Below are positions 36,245-44,772 of a DNA stretch of 46,127 nt, piece after piece (position 1 is the stretch's first letter; each line of letters opens with the position of its first letter). The translations under genes were made by a program, and so were the position numbers. The DNA lies in NCBI GenBank assembly GCA_021845615.1, contig JAJZVP010000002.1, positions 1-46,127 of the forward strand. The letters are read 5' to 3'. Under the pieces are notes generated by a model. That model was not told the origin of the DNA, ran no database searches, and saw only the letters and a list, made by a program, of their open reading frames with translations. The stretch comes from a bacterium (GTDB taxonomy: Bacteria > Vulcanimicrobiota > Vulcanimicrobiia > Vulcanimicrobiales > Vulcanimicrobiaceae).

Positions 36245-38721
36245 TACAGCAACCGCAACTGTTCGCGGCTCTCGGTCGGTCCGGAGCGTCGACGCATCGG
36301 AATCCGCGTTTCGAGATCGGGGCCGGCACCGAGCGTCTCGGCGATCTCCTGCGCGCGGTCGACGACGCTCGCCGGTAACCCCGCCATGCGCGCCACTTCG
36401 ATGCCGAAGGAACGCGAGGAACTTCCCGGCTGGACGCGGTGCGAGAAGACGGGCTCGTTGCCACGTCCGAGATTCTCGACCGCGGTGATGTGATAGTTGG
36501 CGACGCCGCTCCAATGTTCGGCGAGCGCGCAGAGCTCGTGAAAATGCGTCGCGAAACACGTCATCGGCGCGCCGTCGCCGAGTGCGAGAATGTACTCGCA
36601 GATCGCTTGCGCGATCGCGAGGCCGTCGATCGTGCCGGTTCCGCGGCCGATCTCGTCGACGAGCAGCAACGAGCGTGCCGTGCAGCGACGAAGGATGTTC
36701 GCCGCTTCGGCCATCTCCATGTAAAAGGTCGATTGCCCAGACGCCAGGTCGTCCCCCGCGCCGATGCGCGTGAAGATGCGATCGACGATGCCGAGCTTCA
36801 TGCTCTTGGCGGGAACGAACGAGCCGATCTGCGCGAGAATCGTCAGCAACCCGATCTGCCGGAGATAGGTCGATTTGCCGCCCATGTTCGGACCGGTAAG
36901 CAGAATGAAGCGATGCTCGCGCTCCAACAACCGCACGTCGTTGGGAACGAAGCGGCGCTGCACCACCGCCTCCATGACCGGGTGGCGACCGTCGACGATC
37001 TCGATCCGCGATTCGTCGAGAAATTCCGGGCGCGCGTATCCGCGCGTCGCCGCTTTCTCGGCGAGCGCGACGCTCACGTCGATCGCCGCGAGGGCCGCGC
37101 CTGCGGCGGCGAGCGCATCGACGCGCGCGGCAATGCGTTCCACGAGCTCGGCGAAGAGCCGCTGCTCGATACGTTCCTGGCGGCTCTGCGCGCTCGCGAT
37201 CGCCGATTCGAGTTCTTTGAGTTCGGTGGTGGTGTAGCGTTCGCTCCCGGCGAGCGTTTGGCGGCGGACGTATTCGGCGGGAACGCGCGCGGCGTACGCG
37301 TGCCCGACTTCGATTGCGTAGCCGAAGGCGCTCGCATACTTCACCTTGAGGTTCTTGATGCCGGTCCGTTCGCGCTCGCGCTCTTCCAACGCGGAGATGC
37401 TTCCGCGCGCATCGCCGCGCAGCGCGATGCATTCGGCGAGCTCGGGGTCGGCCTCGGGGCGAATCGCACCACCGTCGCTCAGGCGCGCGGGAGGTTCCTC
37501 GACCAACGTCGCCCGAAGATCGGCGAGCAGCGATTCGAAGCCCAACAACGGCGCCCGGCGCCGCGCGAGCGCCTCGGGCAGGAGCGCGGGAAGCTCCGCC
37601 ATCGCCTCGAGCGTGCGCCGCAACGATGCGAGATCGCGCGGATTCGCGCGGCGTAACGAGATTTTCTGAGCGATGCGTTCGAGGTCGAAGCAACGGCGAA
37701 GCGTTTCGTGCAGGTGCCCGCGCAGCGCGTGCGTCTCGACGAGTGCGGCGACATCGTCGAGCCGTCGCTCGATAGCTTCGCGATCGATTGAGGGCGCGGA
37801 AATCCGTCGCGCGAGCAGGCGGGAGCCCATCGAGGTCGCGCACCCGTCGAGCGTCGCGAGAAGCGTCGCCCGTTCGTTCGCGCCCTCCGCGCGCAGCAGC
37901 TCGAGGTGTTTGCGCGTCGCCTGATCGATCGCGAGATGCGCCGCGTCGCGCCGATAACGGGCGTGGTTTCGCAACGCCGCGCCGTCGGTAGAGAGCCCGG
38001 TGCGTGCGAGAAAGCGATCGAGCACTTCGGCGGCGCGCGCCATCGCGAGCGATTCGACGAGCGAGAATCCTGGGACGGCATCGACCGCGCGCGCGGAGGC
38101 TCCCGAGATCGGCAACGTGGCGATGCGCGCTCCGAGGTTCGCGATCTGGAGTCGCAGGGCCGCGTGCCCGCCCTCGGGGATATCGAAGACGATTTCGGCG
38201 GGCGCGATGCGCGCGAGTTCGGCGACGAGTTCGTCATCGCCGAGCTCGCTAGGAAATGCGGTGCCGAAACTCTCGCCGGTCGAGACGTCGCAGTAGATCA
38301 GCCCGAAGGTATCCTCGAGATAGCTGAGCGCGGCGAGAAAATTATTGCGCTTCCCATCGAGGAGATGCTCTTCGACGAGCGTTCCCGGGGTCACCACGCG
38401 AACGATATCGCGGCGGACGAGTTTATTGGGACGCGGCTCCTCCATCTGTTCGGCGAGCGCGACGACGAAGCGTTGTTCGACGAGCCGGCGGAGATAGGTA
38501 TCGAGCGCGTGGTGCGGTACTCCCGCCATCGCCACGCGCGTGCCGCCCCCGGAATCCTTTCCGGTCAGTGCGATTTGGAGGGCTCGCGCGATCGTCTCGG
38601 CATCCTCGCCGTACGCCTCGTAAAAATCGCCGACGCGCGCGAGCAAGATCGCCTCGGGATTGCGAGCCTTCAAATCGAAGTATTGCTCGATCGCCGGCGA
38701 GCGTTTGGTCGGCGCACTCAC
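36244..38721 (-). CDS. mutS: DNA mismatch repair protein MutS
   Basis: GTG start at SAPTKRSPAIEQYFDLKARNPEAILLARVGDFYEAYGEDA..., Walker A GPNMGGKSTYLRQ, LLLVDEIGRGTGTIDGLAIA, CFATHFHEL. Confidence 0.96.
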   Translation of the reverse strand: MSAPTKRSPAIEQYFDLKARNPEAILLARVGDFYEAYGEDAETIARALQIALTGKDSGGGTRVAMAGVPHHALDTYLRRLVEQRFVVALAEQMEEPRPNKLVRRDIVRVVTPGTLVEEHLLDGKRNNFLAALSYLEDTFGLIYCDVSTGESFGTAFPSELGDDELVAELARIAPAEIVFDIPEGGHAALRLQIANLGARIATLPISGASARAVDAVPGFSLVESLAMARAAEVLDRFLARTGLSTDGAALRNHARYRRDAAHLAIDQATRKHLELLRAEGANERATLLATLDGCATSMGSRLLARRISAPSIDREAIERRLDDVAALVETHALRGHLHETLRRCFDLERIAQKISLRRANPRDLASLRRTLEAMAELPALLPEALARRRAPLLGFESLLADLRATLVEEPPARLSDGGAIRPEADPELAECIALRGDARGSISALEERERERTGIKNLKVKYASAFGYAIEVGHAYAARVPAEYVRRQTLAGSERYTTTELKELESAIASAQSRQERIEQRLFAELVERIAARVDALAAAGAALAAIDVSVALAEKAATRGYARPEFLDESRIEIVDGRHPVMEAVVQRRFVPNDVRLLEREHRFILLTGPNMGGKSTYLRQIGLLTILAQIGSFVPAKSMKLGIVDRIFTRIGAGDDLASGQSTFYMEMAEAANILRRCTARSLLLVDEIGRGTGTIDGLAIAQAICEYILALGDGAPMTCFATHFHELCALAEHWSGVANYHITAVENLGRGNEPVFSHRVQPGSSSRSFGIEVARMAGLPASVVDRAQEIAETLGAGPDLETRIPMRRRSGPTESREQLRLL

Positions 38722-38744
38722 GCGAGCGTACGTACGTCCATCGG

Positions 38745-40151
38745 TTACAGAAGCGAGAGCACCGGCAGCTCGACCGGCGTGCCGATATCGGTAAAACGGG
38801 CGGCGCGCGCGCGAATGCTCCCCGAGTTTCCCCACACGTGTGCGGCGACGATCTCGATATCGAGCCACGGTTCCCGCGCGTAGAGCGCCGGATCGTAATC
38901 GGGGGGCATCGGCGAATTGACGGTCACGTTGTCGAGTGATTTGGCCGTCAAGCGATTCGGATCTTTCTTCGACGGGCCGATCGCGAGGCAACGCTCGCGG
39001 CGCCCGATTTTGCGCGCATGATAGGCGGTACTCGCCTCGTTTTGCGCCTCGATGAGTCGTTCGAAGCGCTCGTGCGCGACCTCGGGGGCGACCTGCTCCC
39101 AGTTCGCAGCCGGCGTTCCCCGCCGGATCGAATAGATGAACGAGTAGGCGTTGGCGAAGATCCCGCGCCGGACGTACTCCAACGTCGCCTCGAAATCGGC
39201 TTCGCTCTCGCCGGGGAAGCCGACGATGATGTCGGTCGTGATCGCCCACTCCGGCAGGTAGCGCGCGATCCACGCGACGCGCTCTTCGAACTGCGCGCGC
39301 GTATACTTGCGATTCATGCGGCGTAGGACGGGGTCGCTCGCCGATTGCATCGGCAGGTGAACGCGTGGATTGAGCGCCGCGATCTCCGCGAATCCGGCGA
39401 TCGTCGCCTCGGTGAAATCCTTCGGGTGCGGCGAGATGAACGTCAGACGCTCCAGCCCGTCGAGTTCGGCGACCGAGCGCACGAGATGGAGAAAATCGGC
39501 GCCGTCGGCGGGATCGCGCCAGGCGTTGACGGTCTGGCCGACGAGCATCACCTCGCGTGCGCCGGCGGCAATTTTCTCCGCAACTTCGGCGCGAATCTCC
39601 GCCGCCGGGCGATGGTCGAAGCGGCCGCGTACGTGCGGAACGATGCAGAACGTGCAGTAATACGAACAGCCGCGCTGGACGTTGACGAACGCGCGGAGGT
39701 GCGAGAACGCATCGGTGACGCCGTCAGCGGTGCCGCCCATCGGATCGAGCAACGCCCGTTGCTCGATCGCCTCGACATCGGGATCCTCGCCGAAATCCTC
39801 GCGCCAGCGTTCGAGGCGATCGCCGAGCGCGCGCAGTTCCTTGGTGCCGTAGATCGCATCGACGTGCGGCGCGAGTTTCGCCATGCGGTCGCGATCCTGC
39901 TCGGCGAGGCAGCCCATCACCACGATGCGCACGCTCGGATCGGCGTTTTTCAGCGCCCGAAAATGATTCATGCGGCCGTAGGCGCGCCGCTCGGCGTTAT
40001 CGCGAACGGTACAGGTGTTGAGCAGCACCACCTGTGCGTCTTCGGGGCGCGTGACGATAGCGTACCCCGCGGCGCTAGCGCGCTGCGCGATCTCCTGGGA
40101 ATCGGCCTCATTCATCTGACAGCCGAAGGTCTCGATATAGAGTGCAGCCAT
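38745..40151 (-). CDS. miaB: tRNA-2-methylthio-N6-dimethylallyladenosine synthase
   Basis: MAALYIETFGCQMNEADSQEIAQ..., LNTCTVRDNAERRAYGR, RGCSYYCTFCIVPHVRGR, FPGESEADFEATL. Confidence 0.97.
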   Translation of the reverse strand: MAALYIETFGCQMNEADSQEIAQRASAAGYAIVTRPEDAQVVLLNTCTVRDNAERRAYGRMNHFRALKNADPSVRIVVMGCLAEQDRDRMAKLAPHVDAIYGTKELRALGDRLERWREDFGEDPDVEAIEQRALLDPMGGTADGVTDAFSHLRAFVNVQRGCSYYCTFCIVPHVRGRFDHRPAAEIRAEVAEKIAAGAREVMLVGQTVNAWRDPADGADFLHLVRSVAELDGLERLTFISPHPKDFTEATIAGFAEIAALNPRVHLPMQSASDPVLRRMNRKYTRAQFEERVAWIARYLPEWAITTDIIVGFPGESEADFEATLEYVRRGIFANAYSFIYSIRRGTPAANWEQVAPEVAHERFERLIEAQNEASTAYHARKIGRRERCLAIGPSKKDPNRLTAKSLDNVTVNSPMPPDYDPALYAREPWLDIEIVAAHVWGNSGSIRARAARFTDIGTPVELPVLSLL

Positions 40152-40214
40152 GGAAGAACCGCTCTCTTCGTCGCGAGGCGGGCAAACTCCGACCGAACGG
40201 CCAATCTCCCGCCG

Positions 40215-41624
40215 GTGGATTTAGAAGCATCGGAGGCGCCGGTTCTCGCGCGCGTCGAACCGGCGACCGTCGCCATCGTCGGTCGCCCAAACGTCGGCAA
40301 GAGCGCGCTCTTCAACCGGCTCGTCGGCGCGCGGCTCGCGATCGTCGAGGATACCCCAGGAGTCACCCGCGACCGGCTCTACGCCCTTGCGGAGTGGCAG
40401 GGACGCACCTTTAATCTCGTCGATACCGCCGGCATCGACCCCGAGGCAGCGGTCGCGCATGGGGACGCCTTCGCCGAGACGACCCGGCGGCAAGCCGAGG
40501 CCGCAGCGGCCGCCGCCGATGCCATCGTCTTCGTCGTCGACGCTCGCGAAGGGGCGAATCCACTCGATGAAGACGTCGCCGCGATTCTCAGACGGATCCG
40601 CCGAAAGATCATCCTCGTCGCCAACAAGGCCGAGTCACCGAGCGCCGCCGATAGCGCGACCGCCGAGTTCTCGCGCTTGGGCTTCGGCGTCCCCATCGTC
40701 GTCTCGGCGATCCATGGCGAGGGCACGGGCGATCTCCTCGACCGCATCGTTGAGGCGCTTCCCGAGAACAGTCCGAACGCCGTCCGCAGCGGCGAGATAT
40801 CGCTCGCCATCGTCGGGCGCCCCAACGTCGGGAAATCCTCGCTGCTCAACGCGCTCGTCGGGCAGGAGCGCGCGATCGTCTCCGACGTCGCGGGCACGAC
40901 GCGCGACGCGATCGACACCGAATTACTCTGGCGCGGCGGTAAATATCGTCTGGTCGATACCGCGGGCATGCGCAAGCGCCCCGAGGCGATCGGCGATATC
41001 GAGTACTACGCGACGCTCCGGAGCCTCAACGCGCTCGCCCGTTGCGATATTGCGCTCATCGTCTTCGATTCGATGCACGGGATCACCGCACAGGATCGCC
41101 GGCTCGTGGGGCTCGCCATCGAGGAACGCAAAGGCGTGATTCTGATCGGGAACAAGTGGGATCTCGTACGCGAGCAAGGCGAGTACCAGCAAGGCGACCT
41201 CAAGAACGCGATCTACGATATTCTCCCGTTCGCGCGATTCGCACCGATCGCGTTTCTCTCGGCGATGACGCACCGAAAACTCGGCGGCCTCATGCCCTTA
41301 GTCGCGCACGTCTGCGAAAATCTCGATCGCCGCGCACCGACCGGGCAGCTCAACGCCCTGATCCGCGATGCGGTGATGGCGCACCCGGCACCGATCTCGG
41401 GCGGAAAAGCGCTGCGGATCTTCTACGCGGCGCAGGTCGCGGCGCATCCGCCGCTCTTCATCATGCACTGCAACGATCCCGATCTCGTGCAGCCCTCCTA
41501 CCGGCGTTTTCTCGAACACACGATTCGCGAAGCCTACGATTTCGAGGGAGTGCCGCTCACGATCGAATTTCGCCCGCGCCGTAGCGAGGAGCGCGAGGAG
41601 GCACCGTGGCCGACGCCCTCCTAG
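40215..41624 (+). CDS. der: ribosome-associated GTPase Der (EngA)
   Basis: Two G domains: IVGRPNVGKSALFNRL...DTAGIDPE and IVGRPNVGKSSLLNALVGQERAIVSDVAGTTRDAIDTELL...DTAGMRKR, GNKWDLV; GTG start at VDLEASEAPVLARVEPATVAIVG is the best candidate. Confidence 0.94.
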   Translation: MDLEASEAPVLARVEPATVAIVGRPNVGKSALFNRLVGARLAIVEDTPGVTRDRLYALAEWQGRTFNLVDTAGIDPEAAVAHGDAFAETTRRQAEAAAAAADAIVFVVDAREGANPLDEDVAAILRRIRRKIILVANKAESPSAADSATAEFSRLGFGVPIVVSAIHGEGTGDLLDRIVEALPENSPNAVRSGEISLAIVGRPNVGKSSLLNALVGQERAIVSDVAGTTRDAIDTELLWRGGKYRLVDTAGMRKRPEAIGDIEYYATLRSLNALARCDIALIVFDSMHGITAQDRRLVGLAIEERKGVILIGNKWDLVREQGEYQQGDLKNAIYDILPFARFAPIAFLSAMTHRKLGGLMPLVAHVCENLDRRAPTGQLNALIRDAVMAHPAPISGGKALRIFYAAQVAAHPPLFIMHCNDPDLVQPSYRRFLEHTIREAYDFEGVPLTIEFRPRRSEEREEAPWPTPS

Positions 41625-42220
41625 CGATCGTTGCATTCGCGGTCGGCTCGATACCGTTCGGGCTCGTCGTCGGGCGCCTGTTCTTCGCCACCGATATTCG
41701 CGCGCAAGGATCGGGCAATATCGGCGCGATGAACGCGCTGCGCTCGCTCGGGAAACGCGGTGCGATCGCGGTCTTACTACTCGACGCCGCGAAGGGTGCA
41801 CTCCCGGTTCTGCTGGCGGCGCGCCTCGGGCGCGGCGATGCGATGCAAGCGGTCGCCGCTTTGGCCGCAGTCCTCGGCCATTGTTTTTCACCGTGGCTCG
41901 CATTCAACGGTGGGAAGGGCGTTGCGACGATGCTCGGCGCGACGCTCGCGCTCAGCCCCGCCGCCGTCGCCGTTGCGATCGGGGGCTGGCTGCTCGGCGC
42001 GCTCGTGCTCACCCCGTACTCCTCGGTCGGCTCGATGCTCGCCGGGCTGCTCGTCGTACCGTCGCTCTGGCTCTTCACCCGCTCGGCCTGGGAGACGCTC
42101 TACGGTGCTGCCGTCGCACTCTTGATCGTCTATCGCCACCGCGAAAATATCGAACGTCTCCGCGCCGGTGTGGAGAACCCGATACCATTCTTGAAGGGTC
42201 GGGGCGCGCCGAAGGAATAG
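41606..42220 (+). CDS. plsY: glycerol-3-phosphate acyltransferase PlsY
   Basis: AVGSIPFGLVVGRLFFATDIRAQGSGNIGAMNALRSLGKRG...LGHCFSPWLAFNGGKGVATMLG...VYRHRENIERLRAG. Confidence 0.95.
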   Translation: MADALLAIVAFAVGSIPFGLVVGRLFFATDIRAQGSGNIGAMNALRSLGKRGAIAVLLLDAAKGALPVLLAARLGRGDAMQAVAALAAVLGHCFSPWLAFNGGKGVATMLGATLALSPAAVAVAIGGWLLGALVLTPYSSVGSMLAGLLVVPSLWLFTRSAWETLYGAAVALLIVYRHRENIERLRAGVENPIPFLKGRGAPKE

Positions 42221-42232
42221 CAACGCTGCAAG

Positions 42233-44128
42233 ATGTCCTTTGGCTTCTCGCTCGCCTCAAATGGGGCGGCAAACGCCGCGCAAAGCGCGCTCGACCGAAC
42301 CACCGAGCAACTGACGACGGAGGCACGGCAGCTCGCCTCCGGCTTGCGCATCAATAGCGCGGCGGACGATCCGTCGGGGCTCGCCATCTCGCAGTCGCTC
42401 GTCGCCCGCGTGAACGGTTTCGAACGTGCGCGGGGAAACGTCCAGAGTGCGGCGGATGCCGTCAACGTCGCCGACGGCGCGCTCGCCAGCGTCACCGATA
42501 TTCTGACGCGCATTCGGACGCTCGCGGTCGAAGCGTCCTCCAGCATCGAGAGCACCGGCGATCGCGCCAATCTCCAAGCCGAAGTCTCGCAGCTGCTTCT
42601 CGAGATCGATCGCATCTCGCAGAGCGTGAATTTCAACGGACAGCCGTTGCTGAACGGAAGCCACGCCGGCTTCGTGCCGGCGGTCGCTGCGAGCGTGACG
42701 GTTCAGGCGAATAGCGTCCTCGCCACCAACACCGGCGCGGCGGGTAGCAACTTCGGTGAGCTCGTCGCGAACGTTCGGACCCTTCCCGCCTACCAACGCC
42801 CGATCTACTACAATGCGATCACGCAGAACGTTCCCGCGTCGACCTCCCCGCAAACCGTCACCGTCGGCAACACCTTGGGCCTCCTACCCGGCGATACGAT
42901 CGTGCCGGCGGGATATAACGGCCCCGCGATTCAAGTGCTCGCCGTCAACGCGGCGGCCGATACGATAACCGCGATCTTCCCGCAAGCGCTGAGCAGCGGC
43001 GCGCAGATCCGGAACGACGTCAACGGCTCGCTGGTGAACCCCGTCGCTCCCGGCGAGAATGTCGTCAGCATTACGGGCACCGCGCAACCGCTTTACGTCG
43101 GCCAACAACTGCAGTTGCCGTTCCCCCCGAATCCCGAGGTCGTCACCGTTCAACAAGTGCTGGGGCCAACGACGTTCGTCGCCGATTTCGCGTACGCACA
43201 CGCGGCGGGCGACTATATCGGCAGCTCGCACTTCGACGGGATCGCCGCCGGATCGGGACCGGGGCCGTATACGATTACCTACGGCACCACGAGCAACCCG
43301 TCGCCGCCCGGGCAACAAGTCGATATCATCGACGCCGGTAATTTTCCGGCGGGCATGTATATCGGCACCGTTCTTTCGTATACCGCAACCTCGTACACGC
43401 TTTCGCTACCGACGGCGTTCCCGGCCGGAGCCTACGCGCTCGCTCCGGTCGGCAATGGAACGGTCAGTACCACCTACGACGGCAGCATCAAGCTCCAAGT
43501 CGTCAACACCGGCGTCTCGATCGCGGTGCAAGAGAGCTTCTACAACACGGCGACGCAGCAGCAAACGACGAGTGCGACATTGCTCGCGCCGGGATCGACG
43601 AGTTCGCTCTTCGACGGCGTGTCGGTTACGCTCGGAAGTTTCACCAGCGCCGACGTCGGATCGACCGCCTACGTCAAAGCGTTACAAGCGACCGCCGCGC
43701 AAGCGAACCCCGACGCACCGGCGCTCGCCGTCCTCGCCGGCGCTTCCGAGGGCGATACGGTCGCGCTCTCGCTCCCGGCGGTTACGATTCAGCAGCTGCG
43801 GGTCGCGACGATCTCGCTAGTCGCCGGAGCGGGCACCGATCCCACCCTCGCCGCCGAGGACGCCATCGGGCAGAGCGATTTCGCGATCCAGGAGGTCCTG
43901 GCAGAGCGGGCGGGCCTCGGAGCCTTCAGCGTCCGCCTGCAGGAGGACGAGAGCAACGATGCCCTGGCGGCTCTCAATCTCCAGGCCTCGGTTTCGAGCA
44001 TTCGCGACCTGAACGTCGGGGCGGCGACGACGCGATTCACGCAGACGCGGATCGAGGAGCAGGTCGGAACCGCCGTCCTCTCCCAAGCGAACGCTCTGCC
44101 GGAGACTTTTCTCGCACTCTTCCGATAG
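42233..44128 (+). CDS. flagellin with large central insertion
   Basis: N-term D0/D1: RTTEQLTTEARQLASGLRINSAADDPSGLAISQSLVARVNGFERARGNVQSAADAVNVADGALASVTDILTRIRTLAVEAS...FNGQPLLNG; C-term DLNVGAATTRFTQTRIEEQVGTAVLSQANALPETFLALFR; 631 aa. Confidence 0.9.
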   Translation: MSFGFSLASNGAANAAQSALDRTTEQLTTEARQLASGLRINSAADDPSGLAISQSLVARVNGFERARGNVQSAADAVNVADGALASVTDILTRIRTLAVEASSSIESTGDRANLQAEVSQLLLEIDRISQSVNFNGQPLLNGSHAGFVPAVAASVTVQANSVLATNTGAAGSNFGELVANVRTLPAYQRPIYYNAITQNVPASTSPQTVTVGNTLGLLPGDTIVPAGYNGPAIQVLAVNAAADTITAIFPQALSSGAQIRNDVNGSLVNPVAPGENVVSITGTAQPLYVGQQLQLPFPPNPEVVTVQQVLGPTTFVADFAYAHAAGDYIGSSHFDGIAAGSGPGPYTITYGTTSNPSPPGQQVDIIDAGNFPAGMYIGTVLSYTATSYTLSLPTAFPAGAYALAPVGNGTVSTTYDGSIKLQVVNTGVSIAVQESFYNTATQQQTTSATLLAPGSTSSLFDGVSVTLGSFTSADVGSTAYVKALQATAAQANPDAPALAVLAGASEGDTVALSLPAVTIQQLRVATISLVAGAGTDPTLAAEDAIGQSDFAIQEVLAERAGLGAFSVRLQEDESNDALAALNLQASVSSIRDLNVGAATTRFTQTRIEEQVGTAVLSQANALPETFLALFR

Positions 44129-44163
44129 CCCGGCGCACAGGGCTTCGCGAGGCGCGGCCCGTA

Positions 44164-44736
44164 TTGGGGCGGGCTATGATCTCATCGAATGATTTTCGTA
44201 ATGGCGTCACGATTCTGTTGGACAACAATCTCTGGACCGTGATCGAATTTCTCCACGTAAAACCCGGCAAGGGCTCGGCGTTCGTCAGGACGCGCCTGAA
44301 GAACGTCCGAACCGGCGCGACGGTGGAACGCACCTTCCGCGCCGGCGAGAAAGTCGAACGCGCGACGCTCGACAATCGAACGATGCAGATGCTCTACAAC
44401 GACGACGAAGGGTTCCATTTCATGGACCAGGAGTCGTTCGAGAACGTCACGATCCAGCGCGATCTCATCGGCGGCCCCGCGGATTTTCTTCGCGACGGCA
44501 TGTCGGTCGACGTTCAGTTTCACGACGGCACCGCGATCGGCGTCGAGCTCCCGCCGCACGTCGAATTGCGCATCGTCGAAACGGATCCAGGCTTTAAGGG
44601 CGACACCGCAACGAACACCACCAAACCCGCAAAGCTCGAGACCGGCGCGATCGTTCAAGTGCCGCTCTTCATCGAACCCGATACCGTCATACGTATCGAT
44701 ACGCGAGATCGGCGTTACATCGGCCGCGTGAACTAA
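44164..44736 (+). CDS. efp: elongation factor P
   Basis: MISSNDFRNGVTILLDNNLWTVIEFLHVKPGKGSAFVRTRLKNVRTGATVERTFRAGEKVERA...YIGRVN. Confidence 0.97.
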   Translation: MGRAMISSNDFRNGVTILLDNNLWTVIEFLHVKPGKGSAFVRTRLKNVRTGATVERTFRAGEKVERATLDNRTMQMLYNDDEGFHFMDQESFENVTIQRDLIGGPADFLRDGMSVDVQFHDGTAIGVELPPHVELRIVETDPGFKGDTATNTTKPAKLETGAIVQVPLFIEPDTVIRIDTRDRRYIGRVN

Positions 44737-44772
44737 ACGCGCCGCCGGTGCTCGGCGCGTGGAGGGGAGACC

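Noticed and set aside
33665-36493. 942-aa plus-strand ORF
   Set aside because: Antisense to miaA and mutL; Arg/Ser/Ala-rich low-complexity translation typical of GC-rich shadow frames.
36245-37843. N-terminal half of the 1095-aa minus ORF (upstream of MutL)
   Set aside because: It is the out-of-frame shadow of mutS; real MutL starts at 36244.
38722-39273. N-terminal extension of the 1009-aa MutS ORF
   Set aside because: Shadow frame of miaB; MutS homology starts at GTG 38721.
39345-40214. First ~290 aa of the 759-aa plus ORF containing Der
   Set aside because: Antisense to miaB, not homologous to Der; likely start is GTG 40215.
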